Shown here piece after piece: positions 9,808 to 20,038 of a stretch of 64,000 nucleotides of DNA. This stretch comes from Thermoflavimicrobium dichotomicum (GTDB lineage: Bacteria; Bacillota; Bacilli; Thermoactinomycetales; Thermoactinomycetaceae): NCBI RefSeq assembly GCF_900114055.1, contig NZ_FORR01000004.1, positions 124,001 to 188,000 of the forward strand. Reading direction: 5' to 3'. Positions within the stretch are counted from its first letter, which is position 1. Each line of letters opens with the position of its first letter. Made by a program: the position numbers and the translations under genes. Under the pieces are notes generated by a model. It did no database searches and was not told the DNA's origin. It was given only the letters and a program-made list of their open reading frames with translations.

Positions 9808-10560
9808 TTACGAAGTACTCATGGCACTCTGTAATTGCTTAAGTATATGACGCGCCTTCCATTGATGCGAGAGATATTCGTCCATAAACAAACAGATCAC
9901 GCCTTCCAACTGCTCTTTGGTTTCAGGCTTTACTGTAACCTCACCCAACCGTTTTAGCTCAACCATTTGCAGAATAGGTAAAATCCTGGCTGTCGCCTTT
10001 GTAACCGGAATCGCTTCCGGATCGGTGGACACGCACTTTGCACACAAAAGCCCTCCCTGACGGACGCTAAAGGCTACCAGGGGCGAAGAAGAATGACAAT
10101 GAGTACAGTGATGCAAGACAGGCTGATATCCGGCGATTTTCAGCATTTTCAGTTCGAAAATCCGAGTTAAAATATCAGGATCGGTCCGTTTTTCCAACAA
10201 ATCAAGAGCCAAATCCAGGAAGCGATAAACGACCGGATTTGGTTCTTTTTCGGCAATTAACTTATCGATCAGCTCCAGCCAATAGGCTCCGTATGCTGTC
10301 AACAACAAATCCGAACGAAGGATATGGCGGGATTTCAGGATATCTGCTTGAGAGAGGGTAGGCATACCACTCCCGGCAAAGCATACAAACTGAGCTTGTG
10401 TAAACGGCTCTGTTACTGCCCGAAAACGGCTTTTCGCTTTTTTCGAGCCACGAGCCATCACTGTAAATTTCCCCAGATGTTCTGTAAAAACCAGCACAAT
10501 TTGATGGCTTTCCCCATAATCTTTTGCTCGAAGAACAATCCCCTCAAATTTGCTTAACAT
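9808..10560 (-). CDS. recO: DNA repair protein RecO
   Basis: Recombination mediator of the RecFOR pathway; it loads RecA on SSB-coated single-stranded DNA. 250 residues. The N-terminal OB fold (M-L-S-K-F-E-G-I-V-L-R-A-K-D-Y-G-E) is followed by a helical domain with a four-cysteine zinc site, C-T-H-C near 150 and C-A-K-C near 175. ATG 10560 is chosen over the longer open frame because the extra residues overlap yqzL and the homologous N-terminus begins here; GGAAAGGG lies 9 bases upstream. It follows yqzL by 19 bases, the conserved order in Bacilli. Confidence 0.95.
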   Translation of the reverse strand: MLSKFEGIVLRAKDYGESHQIVLVFTEHLGKFTVMARGSKKAKSRFRAVTEPFTQAQFVCFAGSGMPTLSQADILKSRHILRSDLLLTAYGAYWLELIDKLIAEKEPNPVVYRFLDLALDLLEKRTDPDILTRIFELKMLKIAGYQPVLHHCTHCHSSSPLVAFSVRQGGLLCAKCVSTDPEAIPVTKATARILPILQMVELKRLGEVTVKPETKEQLEGVICLFMDEYLSHQWKARHILKQLQSAMSTS

Positions 10561-10579
10561 CTTGTATAAGCCCTTTCCT

Positions 10580-10711
10580 TTATTTCTGTTCTTCTTCCTC
10601 GTCAAACCCCTCTTGACTATTCTTTCTTTCCAATGCCTCCATGTCCTTGTATAGCAAATACGCTTCAATACTGCCAGTCACTTCAAAGCAACTCCATATG
10701 AAATTGCGCAA
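10580..10711 (-). CDS. yqzL: YqzL-like small protein
   Basis: A 43-residue protein of unknown function found between era and recO in many Bacilli. It starts at TTG 10711 behind an AAAGGGATG site and reads M-R-N-F-I-W-S-C-F-E-V-T-G-S-I-E-A-Y-L-L-Y-K. The W-x-x-F-x-x-T-G-x-I-E-A-Y-L-L-Y pattern is the family signature. The C-terminal third is acidic (F-D-E-E-E-E-Q-K). The stop TAA is at 10580-10582, 19 bases before recO. No biochemical role can be read from the sequence. Confidence 0.85.
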   Translation of the reverse strand: MRNFIWSCFEVTGSIEAYLLYKDMEALERKNSQEGFDEEEEQK

Positions 10712-10863
10712 CTAGCACTCATCCCTTTCTATTGACGTTCTCTTGTACAAAACTTAGGATGAGCGAATGAAATGAGGAGTATAAGATGGAAAAATTGTCA
10801 GTTGAAAATGGACCGATGCCTATTGACAAACACACGAAAACTGTTCCCTATTTTCTTTATTCA

Positions 10864-12181
<1,318 letters not shown>

Positions 12182-12871
12182 TTATAACCATTGAAATCCA
12201 ACCACTGCAACCAGAATGCCAATGATCGCTCCAAATAAAATCGCTACTCGATTGCCATCCATTCGAAACCGTAAAACTAAAAGAAGCGTAGTTAAAAAAT
12301 AGACAAGAAAGGTGATCATCAAATTCCAGATGAGTGCAACAACCAAGGTGGCTACACAAAAAGCCACGGAGATAATCATGCTTGGCTCCCATTCTTTTTT
12401 TCCCATGCGATGGAACCAGCCTTTTAACAATAAGGTAAAAAAGAAATCAAACACAATAATAGCCGCCAAACCTATATTGGGTTTAGTCGGAGATTGCGTC
12501 CACACCATATGGAACAATTGATTGAGATAAGGATAAAACACGCTCAATCCCACAATCACAGCCAATCCGGCAGTAAGCAAAACAGCACCTGCAGCAACAT
12601 CCTTTGCGATTTTGGCCAACGGGTGAAACTCTTCGGTGATCATATCAACCACAGCTTCGATGGCCGTATTGATTAATTCAGCGAAGATCACCAAAATAAT
12701 CGTAACAAATAACACAAGTACCTCCATCTTGTTTAAAGGGAGGTACAGACTAAGCAATAAGACCGCTAGCGCAACGAAAAAGTGAATGCGCATATTTCGC
12801 TGTGTGACTACTGTATATTTTAGGCCTTCCAAAGCATAACGAAAACTCTTCAGTACTTTCTTCACCCACAT
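12182..12871 (-). CDS. dgkA: DgkA-family undecaprenol/diacylglycerol kinase with extra C-terminal membrane domain
   Basis: Residues 1-125 are a DgkA-type kinase that recycles undecaprenol or diacylglycerol at the membrane. The catalytic and metal motif E-L-I-N-T-A-I-E-A-V-V-D is around residues 65-76, followed by the A-x-D-x-A-A-G-A-V segment. The protein continues to 229 residues, about 100 more than the usual 120-130, with three or four extra hydrophobic helices and a short K/R-rich loop. The extension resembles the membrane domains attached to this kinase in some thermophilic Bacilli, but I cannot name its role. The ATG lacks a clear ribosome binding site. It follows ybeY by 114 bases and precedes cdd. 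Confidence 0.88.
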   Translation of the reverse strand: MWVKKVLKSFRYALEGLKYTVVTQRNMRIHFFVALAVLLLSLYLPLNKMEVLVLFVTIILVIFAELINTAIEAVVDMITEEFHPLAKIAKDVAAGAVLLTAGLAVIVGLSVFYPYLNQLFHMVWTQSPTKPNIGLAAIIVFDFFFTLLLKGWFHRMGKKEWEPSMIISVAFCVATLVVALIWNLMITFLVYFLTTLLLVLRFRMDGNRVAILFGAIIGILVAVVGFQWL

Positions 12872-12985
12872 ATGAAGGCTGCTACTTGTCTATTTCTACG
12901 AGCTATGCTTACTTAATTCAAAGCAAGGCCTTATCTCTTACTTTTTCAGCTCTTTAAAGTAGCAGGTTTCCTCCTCTCTCCCCTG

Positions 12986-13465
12986 TCAATTACACTCTCG
13001 CCTTAGACCAACCCCATGCAAAATCTCCTCTTGGCGTGCAAACATTTCCTCTTCTTGTTCTTTTGTCTCGTGATCATATCCCAATAAATGCAAAAAGCCA
13101 TGTACAGCCAAAAAACCGAGTTCCCGTGCCAGTGAATGACCGTACTCTTCAGCCTGCTCTTTAGCCTTGGGTAAAGATATCACAATATCACCTAAAGGAA
13201 CTGTCTCTTCATCTTCAGCAATCACCCATTCTTCATCAGGTTCCCACAAAGGAAAAGAAAGAACATCGGTGGGACGATCTACACCGCGATGTTCTCGATT
13301 CAACTTATGAATGGTTTGATTATCAACAATCAAAAGCGACACATCCACTGTTGGCAATTCTTCCACTTCTGCAGCCCGCTCCAACACTTTTTGAATCCAT
13401 CCAATCGCTTCTTTTTCGTCTTCATTCACATCAATTTCTACTTGCAAATCCACATATACTTTCAT
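12986..13465 (-). CDS. ybeY: Endoribonuclease YbeY (rRNA maturation factor)
   Basis: Zinc metalloprotein for 16S rRNA 3'-end processing and 70S quality control. 159 residues. The three-histidine zinc motif H-G-F-L-H-L-L-G-Y-D-H lies near residue 125, and the upstream P-T-D-V-L-S-F-P segment is typical. The start ATG overlaps the pgpH stop as ATGA, so it is probably coupled to pgpH. Confidence 0.97.
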   Translation of the reverse strand: MKVYVDLQVEIDVNEDEKEAIGWIQKVLERAAEVEELPTVDVSLLIVDNQTIHKLNREHRGVDRPTDVLSFPLWEPDEEWVIAEDEETVPLGDIVISLPKAKEQAEEYGHSLARELGFLAVHGFLHLLGYDHETKEQEEEMFARQEEILHGVGLRRECN

Positions 13466-15594
13466 CCGTGTTTAACTCCTTTAACGACTGTAGATTTTGG
13501 TTCATCTGGATATTCAATACGCGAATGAAAAATTCCTTGCAACGTTTCACAAACCGATTTGGCAACGATATCGAGTTCTTTCAAGGTAAGATGACATTCA
13601 TCAAATTGTCCATCTTCCAAACGATCACGAATGATCTTGCGAACCAGATTCTCAATACGGGATGGCGTCGGACGTGCCAAGGAACGAACAGCCGCTTCCA
13701 CACAATCGCAAATTCCTACGATAGCCGCTTCTTTAAATTGGGCCTTGGGTCCAGGATAGCGATAATCCTCTTCAATCACTTTGCAACCATTACACTCATT
13801 TAAAGCCTTGTAATAAAAATATTTGATTAAGGTCGTACCATGATGCTGTGCAGCGATATCCTGAATCGGCTTTGGAATTTTATATTGCTTGAGCAATTCT
13901 ACCCCATCGCGGGCATGAGAAATAATAATCGTTTTACTCAAGTTCGGGGAAATTTTATCATGAGGATTTTGTCGATTGATTTGATTTTCGATAAAAAACT
14001 GTGGTCGTTTGATTTTCCCTACATCATGATAATAGGCACCGACGCGAGCTAACAGCCCATCCGCCCCAATCGCTTCGGCGGCTGCTTCCGATAAATTCCC
14101 CACAATGACTGAATGATGATAGGTTCCGGGTGCTTCTATTAACAATTTGCGTAACAAAGGATGATTCGGATTCCCCAATTCCAACAGACGAAGAGGTGAT
14201 AAAATCCCAAACATTGACTCAAAAATCGGTAAAAAGCCAATCGTCAAAACGGCTGAAAAAATCCCATTGGCCATCCCAAACCCAGTCGACATCAATAACG
14301 TCTGCCAATTCATATCAGAAGGATTCATAAAAGAAATGGCAATAATCGGCACCACACTTGTCAATGACGCAATCAAGCCTGCCTGCAAAATCGAACTTCG
14401 CCTTTTAACCCCAGCCAATGCAAAAGCACTTGTAGCTCCACTGATAAAAGATACCAAAGCAAAACGAAAATCAAATAACATGTGATTTTCGTTATTAAAT
14501 AAAATGGATGCAGCAACACCTAATACCATTACTCCACCAAAAGCAAGTTCTACATTTATGAGCAAGGTAATTAACATCGCTCCAAAAGAAACAGGGGCAA
14601 AATAACCCAGTGTACTCCATTTTAAATTTTGACCAATCGCAATAATCTTCATGCTTAGCAGTGTAAGGAGCAAAATCAGGATAAACATCAATAACTTTGG
14701 ATGATCTTCATGCATTTTGGGGTGAAACCGGCGAATATAAAAGAATAACAACTTTAACATCAGCCCGGTTAAAAGAGCAAGTCCCAAGTAAGGCCATGGA
14801 TTATTTTTTTCTTTGATTAACCCCAATACTTGCAATTTCCTATATTGATCCGTTGTAATTTCTTCTCCTGCAGATACGATAATTTGTCCCTTGCGAATCT
14901 GGATCGCTTCGACCTCTTCACGGGCGACTTCACGCATTTTCTCCGTTTTTTTCTCATCGTAAACCTCATTGACAATAATGCATTTGCGTGCCAGTTCCCG
15001 CACAATAAAGCGAGCATTACTACTTAAACTTGAAAGAGCAATCTTCCGGTCAACCAGGTCCCTTTTCTCTGCCAGATTTTCTTGTTTGACTCCGTCTGAC
15101 AATATTTCATTGACGATATTTCTTGTCTCCATGCGCAGATTTTGCAGCTCATCTGGCGGAATACGCACTAGTTTCAAATAAAATTCCTGTGATAAATCTT
15201 TGGATATGGCATCTTTTAAATTTGAAATCTTTTCCTCTTCTTTTAATGATTTATCCGTAATGTTTCTTCTCGCATCAGCAAAAATATTATCAATCAGTTT
15301 AATCTGGTTTTCGGTAATCTTATCATCCTTATAATACTGATCAGGTACAGCTGCTGCTGCTCGATTCCGTGCTTGCTTCGTTGCAACTTCATCGATTTTG
15401 GTGACAGGGGCAATGATCGTCTCCTTACTTACCATTCCTGGCTTTAACTCATATTGTTTAGGTAATACATGATTCAAAAGCAATAAATAGAACGCGACCC
15501 CAAAGATCGCGTAAAGAACAAATGGAATGTATTTTTTATATTGGAGATAGATGATACCGAACCTATTGGGTAACGGTTCGCTGATCTCTTTCAT
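13462..15594 (-). CDS. pgpH: PgpH-type c-di-AMP phosphodiesterase (7TM-HD)
   Basis: Membrane HD-domain phosphohydrolase of the PgpH/YqfF family, which degrades c-di-AMP to pApA. 710 residues: a first transmembrane helix near 21-42, an extracellular 7TM-HDED domain (about 50-275), seven hydrophobic helices (about 280-480), and a cytosolic HD domain with H-H-S-V-I-V-G-N and Y-Y-H-D-V-G-K. The order phoH-pgpH-ybeY is conserved in Bacilli. The ribosome binding site (GCAGGTAGG) is modest. Confidence 0.95.
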   Translation of the reverse strand: MKEISEPLPNRFGIIYLQYKKYIPFVLYAIFGVAFYLLLLNHVLPKQYELKPGMVSKETIIAPVTKIDEVATKQARNRAAAAVPDQYYKDDKITENQIKLIDNIFADARRNITDKSLKEEEKISNLKDAISKDLSQEFYLKLVRIPPDELQNLRMETRNIVNEILSDGVKQENLAEKRDLVDRKIALSSLSSNARFIVRELARKCIIVNEVYDEKKTEKMREVAREEVEAIQIRKGQIIVSAGEEITTDQYRKLQVLGLIKEKNNPWPYLGLALLTGLMLKLLFFYIRRFHPKMHEDHPKLLMFILILLLTLLSMKIIAIGQNLKWSTLGYFAPVSFGAMLITLLINVELAFGGVMVLGVAASILFNNENHMLFDFRFALVSFISGATSAFALAGVKRRSSILQAGLIASLTSVVPIIAISFMNPSDMNWQTLLMSTGFGMANGIFSAVLTIGFLPIFESMFGILSPLRLLELGNPNHPLLRKLLIEAPGTYHHSVIVGNLSEAAAEAIGADGLLARVGAYYHDVGKIKRPQFFIENQINRQNPHDKISPNLSKTIIISHARDGVELLKQYKIPKPIQDIAAQHHGTTLIKYFYYKALNECNGCKVIEEDYRYPGPKAQFKEAAIVGICDCVEAAVRSLARPTPSRIENLVRKIIRDRLEDGQFDECHLTLKELDIVAKSVCETLQGIFHSRIEYPDEPKSTVVKGVKHG

Positions 15595-15680
15595 GCCTAC
15601 CTGCTACCCAAACATAGATGCAAACCCGTTTTGACGGTCACAACCATGTTTAAGGTAACAGTCTCACACCTCCTGCTAAA

Positions 15681-16646
15681 TTATGCATTTGCATCTTGTT
15701 CATATGCTTCAATAATTTTTTGTACCAATGTATGTCGGACCACATCTTCCTGTCCCAAGTATACAAAGCGAATATCTGGTATTTCTTTTAAAATCCGTTC
15801 TGCTTCCCGTAAACCCGACTTTCTTCCTTTTGGCAAGTCTACCTGAGTCACATCGCCCGTAATCACCATTTTTGAGCCAAATCCGAGTCGAGTCAAAAAC
15901 ATCTTCATCTGCTCGCCCGTTGTATTTTGGGCTTCATCCAAAATAACAAATGCATCTTCCAGTGTCCGACCTCTCATGTATGCAAGAGGAGCAACTTCAA
16001 TCAACCCACGTTCCATCATTTTATTTACTTGTTCTACCCCTAACATAAAATACAAGCTATCATATAAAGGACGTAAATAAGGGTTCACCTTTTCCTGCAG
16101 ATCACCAGGCAAAAATCCCAGATTCTCTCCAGCTTCTACCGCTGGACGTGTCAAGACAATCCTTTTCACCTGATGAGCCTTTAGTGCAGTTACAGCCATG
16201 ACAACAGCCAAAAACGTTTTTCCTGTTCCAGCAGGTCCAATTCCGAAGACGATATCCGACTTTTGAATCGCTGTCACATAATGACGCTGTCCCAGCGTTT
16301 TCACACGCACTTTATTTCCTTTGTGAGTGATCCCAATTTCCTCATGATACAGTTCCAACAGTTCATCTTCCAGCCCCTGTTTCGCCAAGCGCTGTGCATA
16401 AACAACATCACGCTCTGTGAGCCGAATCCCTTTACGAATCAACGATAATAAAACACGAAATAAATTATAAAGCGTTTCACATTCATCTGGAGAACCCACG
16501 ATCGTCAATTCTTCCCCGCGCGTAATGATTTTGGCTGAAGTCTGAGATTCCACCTGTTTCAAAAAGGCATCATGGGGTCCAAATAAGCTCAATGCTTCTT
16601 GTGCATCACGCAAATGAATCTTCACATTTTTCTCCCGTTCTGACAA
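15681..16646 (-). CDS. phoH: PhoH-like ATPase
   Basis: Cytosolic P-loop ATPase, often found beside ybeY and thought to act in RNA metabolism. 321 residues. Walker A is G-P-A-G-T-G-K-T near 138 and Walker B F-V-I-L-D-E-A-Q-N near 230; the N-terminal 100 residues are KH-like. It starts at TTG 16646 with AAGGAG 8 bases upstream, 3 bases after the yqfD stop. Probable translational coupling in the sporulation-linked operon yqfC-yqfD-phoH. Confidence 0.95.
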   Translation of the reverse strand: MSEREKNVKIHLRDAQEALSLFGPHDAFLKQVESQTSAKIITRGEELTIVGSPDECETLYNLFRVLLSLIRKGIRLTERDVVYAQRLAKQGLEDELLELYHEEIGITHKGNKVRVKTLGQRHYVTAIQKSDIVFGIGPAGTGKTFLAVVMAVTALKAHQVKRIVLTRPAVEAGENLGFLPGDLQEKVNPYLRPLYDSLYFMLGVEQVNKMMERGLIEVAPLAYMRGRTLEDAFVILDEAQNTTGEQMKMFLTRLGFGSKMVITGDVTQVDLPKGRKSGLREAERILKEIPDIRFVYLGQEDVVRHTLVQKIIEAYEQDANA

Positions 16647-16649
16647 TGT

Positions 16650-17846
16650 TCATTCTCCTTGCAAAATAGGTTGTGAAACAGCAATGTTTTCAAGTACATC
16701 AAAATGTATCTTCAAATAAACTTTACCATTGTCAATGCGCTGGTGCAAAACTTTTTCCGTCAGAATCCTGCCTTCTGAACCTAAATTTATGCTTAATTCT
16801 TCTTTTGCTCGCTGTATAGCCAACTGAATTGCTTCCTTTAAAGGACGATGATATTGGACGGAACGCATTTCCAATCTTTCTTCGTCCACCAGTCCAAAAG
16901 GCAGTTTCCAATTACCCAAATAAAGAGAGCGCATTGATTGAATCGTTTCATATCGTTTCAATGGCATTGCCCGATGGAAAGGATTTCTAAAGATTTTGGA
17001 TCCGATAAAAAAGTGAGTGACCTTATCCCTTTGCCCCGTATATTCCTTTCGCTCTTCGATTAAAGGTAAAGTTACCTCTGATTCATACCATACCTCCCCT
17101 ATTACTTTACCCTTTGCTCCGACAATTTTTCCCGTATCTGGCTGCTCTGGATTACCATATTCGCCTGAAACCAATAGTTGTCCTTTTTGTACGACATCAT
17201 AAATGTCTACAACCGGACGTCCGCGTTCCACCTGCATGTCCACAATCATGGCGTGTTTATTGGAAACCAGATCAACCGGTCCTTTTTCCTCCTGCTCTTT
17301 CTTCAAATGATCCACTTTCTTTTTATTTACAACTGTAATCACGGCTCGTGTGCCTTCGATACGAACACCGATCCAGGATGCTTCTGGCAATCGTTCGAGA
17401 AGCCTTTCTTGTAAATGGCGATCATTGGGTAAACGATATTTGAATTGGCCAACAAAAACCCCCTCTTCAGCTAGAATCGATCGTATATGTTCAGTCGGAA
17501 AATCCTCTGCTCCTTCAATATCAATGTGCCAGATAAACGATGACATCGCAAATAATATAAATATGAAAAAAATAAAACCGATATGGAAAAATTTCCTTCG
17601 CTTTATTTTTTGCAGAAGAAAAGGCAAGCCCTTTTTCTCCAAAATTTTGATTCGAATGCGATACTGACGTAAAAATGGGATGATTCGAAAGAAATCGGGC
17701 AGAGCCAAAGTAAGTTCAACCCGATCCTTGTCCACCCAATAAATATCTTCCGCTTTCACCCCATGTTCAATCAAGACATTTAACCATGCTGTAAGTTGTT
17801 CACCTCTACAAACGAATTTTACTTTTCCCTGGAAAATGTCTGGCAA
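16650..17846 (-). CDS. yqfD: Sporulation protein YqfD
   Basis: Membrane protein of the YqfD/SpoIV-like family, expressed in the mother cell in Bacillus; exact role unknown. 398 residues. The first 85 are cytosolic, one transmembrane helix lies at about 89-110 (F-H-I-G-F-I-F-F-I-F-I-L-F), and the rest is the extracytoplasmic YqfD domain. It starts at TTG 17846 with AGAGG 9 bases upstream; no ATG is better placed. It follows yqfC by 18 bases. Confidence 0.93.
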   Translation of the reverse strand: MPDIFQGKVKFVCRGEQLTAWLNVLIEHGVKAEDIYWVDKDRVELTLALPDFFRIIPFLRQYRIRIKILEKKGLPFLLQKIKRRKFFHIGFIFFIFILFAMSSFIWHIDIEGAEDFPTEHIRSILAEEGVFVGQFKYRLPNDRHLQERLLERLPEASWIGVRIEGTRAVITVVNKKKVDHLKKEQEEKGPVDLVSNKHAMIVDMQVERGRPVVDIYDVVQKGQLLVSGEYGNPEQPDTGKIVGAKGKVIGEVWYESEVTLPLIEERKEYTGQRDKVTHFFIGSKIFRNPFHRAMPLKRYETIQSMRSLYLGNWKLPFGLVDEERLEMRSVQYHRPLKEAIQLAIQRAKEELSINLGSEGRILTEKVLHQRIDNGKVYLKIHFDVLENIAVSQPILQGE

Positions 17847-17864
17847 CCTGATGTTCCTCTCCCC

Positions 17865-18146
17865 CTATTCTGTATATTTTAATCCTTTCATTTTCCCTTC
17901 TACCCACACCATATCAGATGTGATTGCTTTAATCTTCAAATGATCACCCAATATGGTTAAATATCCTTCTGTCATACGAAGCTTTAACTCTTGTGGACTA
18001 AATGAAAGAACCCCCCGGTGGTTTTCCACTTGCAGATGGGACAATCCGATCATTTCCAAGCGGGGGACTTCTTCTGCCACGTCCGGCGGCAGATCAAACC
18101 ATTCGGAGATCCATTTGCGCATATTTTTTTTTCCGATTCTCTTCAT
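17865..18146 (-). CDS. yqfC: Sporulation protein YqfC
   Basis: A 93-residue protein of the YqfC/YabP family, small beta-rich proteins made during sporulation and probably tied to the spore coat or membrane. The pattern R-L-E-M-I-G-L-x-x-L-x-V-E-N-H-R-G-V-L is the family hallmark. ATG 18146 has GGAGGG 7 bases upstream. It heads the yqfC-yqfD-phoH cluster; a sigma-E promoter is expected but I could not place one firmly. Confidence 0.92.
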   Translation of the reverse strand: MKRIGKKNMRKWISEWFDLPPDVAEEVPRLEMIGLSHLQVENHRGVLSFSPQELKLRMTEGYLTILGDHLKIKAITSDMVWVEGKMKGLKYTE

Positions 18147-18633
18147 CCTCCGTCCCTCCGTCTCTAATTAAGAAATATGCAGATTCCTATTCGTTTAGAA
18201 TCTCTTCCCCTCTTTCCTTTTAGCAAAATATGTATTCTATTTTAATCTTGTTTTGGTGGTAGATTTACTCATACGTTAGGCCTGACTCCCATAAGACACA
18301 ATAAATAGAATATACTCAACCTGAATGAAAATGGGCTGACTCTGATCTGTTGAGTCAACCCACTCTAACTTTCCTTATACTTTATCAAATATAGTATGCA
18401 TGATATCAGGAATGTTCATAACCTTATGACGGATGTGATAGAGGGCATATTTCCGTCACGTTCAAGTAGGTATCCTGATAGGAAGCCAGGCTGTCCACTC
18501 CAAAGGTCTCTTGGGAGAAAAATGCCCTCTTCTTCCATCCGATTTTTGTATCATTAACATCACTGATATGATTTCATGCATTCCAAATATTAACTATTTT
18601 TTATTTATAAGATCACAACATCTCATATGCATA
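18147..18633. other. Intergenic region between the M15 peptidase gene and yqfC
   Basis: About 490 bases. It must carry the yqfC promoter at its left end. A hairpin at 18331-18363 pairs GGGTTGACTC with GAGTCAGCCC and is followed on the minus strand by TTTTCATT, so it may be a distant terminator of the M15 peptidase gene. A 38-codon minus frame near 18432-18548 has no ribosome binding site and I do not call it. Confidence 0.45.
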
Positions 18634-19368
18634 TTAGTCATTCCAATACCAGTAGCCCGCACCATAAGATGGATATTCGACGCGACTATCCACATGAGTA
18701 AAGCTGCTGTATCGAATAATGCCACTAAAGCCACAGGTTTTCGCTAAGTTTATTACTTCGGATACACTTTTACCGGAAACAACAATATCTGCAGCAATTC
18801 CATACATATGCATACTATTTGATTCGCCACCTACTGCACTATTATGACTAATACTACGGAATCCGGAATTGATGGTAATAGGACTATCTCCCGCTTTCTT
18901 ACGCAGTGCTTCCAACTTCCACATCAGTCGACGAACATTTTCCTGTACAGTTGCAGCGCTTACTTTACCACCTGAGAAACCGCTTCCATCTTTTGAATAA
19001 AATTCTGACCAATTAAAATGTGCGGTTGATCCGTCACTGTCTTCCAGTGCATTTAATTTAGCCTGCGTTGCTGGACCAACAATCCCGTCTGGTGTCAAAC
19101 CATAAGCCTGTTGAAATCTTTTGACTGCTGCTTCTGTTTGAGGTCCAAACACTCCATCAACGGCCACATAGGTCTGAGAAGGGGAACTTGCAGCCCACCC
19201 AGCAACACGAATTTGCAATTCTTTTACATCTGCACCAGAATCCCCTACTTTTAACGTACGAGTCCAACTGTACGCATCTGCTTTTGCAGGTGGTACCACC
19301 AACATTGCCAAAACCAACAGACAAGCAAACAACATGGAAAAACGGAACTTACTGCTCAGTTGAAACAA
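18634..19368 (-). CDS. Secreted peptidoglycan-binding M15 family peptidase
   Basis: Probable zinc D-Ala-D-Ala carboxypeptidase or related wall hydrolase. A signal peptide (about 1-32, ending A-K-A) is followed by a PG_binding_1 domain (about 38-100, with G-V-F-G-P-Q-T-E-A-A-V-K-R-F-Q). The peptidase M15A domain (about 115-244) carries S-M-H-x-x-G-I-A-A-D-I and a final T-H-V-D as zinc and catalytic residues. 244 residues if it starts at TTG 19368, which has AAAGGAG 9 bases upstream; ATG 19389 upstream has none. It stands alone. Structure resembles the Streptomyces zinc DD-carboxypeptidase; sporulation or wall turnover are both possible. Confidence 0.88.
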   Translation of the reverse strand: MFQLSSKFRFSMLFACLLVLAMLVVPPAKADAYSWTRTLKVGDSGADVKELQIRVAGWAASSPSQTYVAVDGVFGPQTEAAVKRFQQAYGLTPDGIVGPATQAKLNALEDSDGSTAHFNWSEFYSKDGSGFSGGKVSAATVQENVRRLMWKLEALRKKAGDSPITINSGFRSISHNSAVGGESNSMHMYGIAADIVVSGKSVSEVINLAKTCGFSGIIRYSSFTHVDSRVEYPSYGAGYWYWND

Positions 19369-19545
19369 TTTGAAGTTCTCCTTTCTCATAAAATATGTTT
19401 TTACAACAATATTGTAACAATTATCATTGGGTATGTAAATATAATTATTTAATATTTAATCATTTTTCTGAATGATTTTATCGTGATAATGATTAATTGT
19501 TATTATTATGGAAAATTGTATAAAACTATCTTATCGATGGATATT

Positions 19546-19579
19546 AAAAAGGGATATAGCGTTTTTGCTATATCCCTTT
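19546..19579 (-). terminator. Terminator of the SASP gene
   Basis: A 13-base perfect stem (AAAGGGATATAGC and complement) around a 6-base loop, followed by TTTTTAAT on the minus strand, 26 bases past the stop. Confidence 0.85.
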
Positions 19580-19604
19580 GCATAATGAATAGAATTGATT
19601 ATTA

Positions 19605-19793
19605 TTATAGCTGTCGCTGAGCTTGAGTAACCAAGCGTTTTGTAATTTCCCCACCGACAGATCCATTCCCACGTGATGTGGTATCTGGCCCCAGTTTCAC
19701 TCCAAATTCAGCCGCAATTTCTTCTTTGAATTGATTTAAAACAGCTGAAGCTCCAGGTACCAATAAACGATTGGTACTGCGTGAACGCGCCAT
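19605..19793 (-). CDS. Alpha/beta-type small acid-soluble spore protein
   Basis: Coats and protects spore DNA and is broken down at germination by Gpr, which is also in this window. 62 residues. It has the full signature [12 protein letters not shown], including the E/F-G Gpr cleavage site, and T-S-R[14 protein letters not shown]. GAAAGGAGATG lies just before the ATG. Sigma-G control is expected; CATACTA, the sigma-G -10 pattern, is at 19822-19816. Confidence 0.97.
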   Translation of the reverse strand: MARSRSTNRLLVPGASAVLNQFKEEIAAEFGVKLGPDTTSRGNGSVGGEITKRLVTQAQRQL

Positions 19794-19815
19794 ATTTTCA
19801 TCTCCTTTCTATGAA

Positions 19816-19822
19816 TAGTATG
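19816..19822 (-). promoter_or_regulatory. Possible sigma-G -10 element for the SASP gene
   Basis: CATACTA on the minus strand, 22 bases before the start codon, fits the sigma-G -10 consensus CATNHTA. The -35 is less clear (ACATAG 16 bases upstream). Confidence 0.4.
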
Positions 19823-20038
19823 AAACGCACGCTATAAACTATGTTTATTAATTGTTTCCATACCCACTAACTATTCCCAAAAAAATCGATCAGTTTCTTT
19901 TATCCAACAAAATTGGAATCCCATTATTTTCTTTCACTCTTCTTGTTTTGTAGAGCCAAGTAAAAAACGTTTCTCTAGACCCACATGCTCTTTACCTGTT
20001 AATCTTTTTTCAGTATGAGCATACGAAGGGGGATTGGA

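Noticed and set aside
18432-18548. Minus-strand frame beginning M-E-E-E-G-I-F downstream of the M15 peptidase
   Set aside because: No ribosome binding site and no recognisable sequence; could be a decayed fragment.
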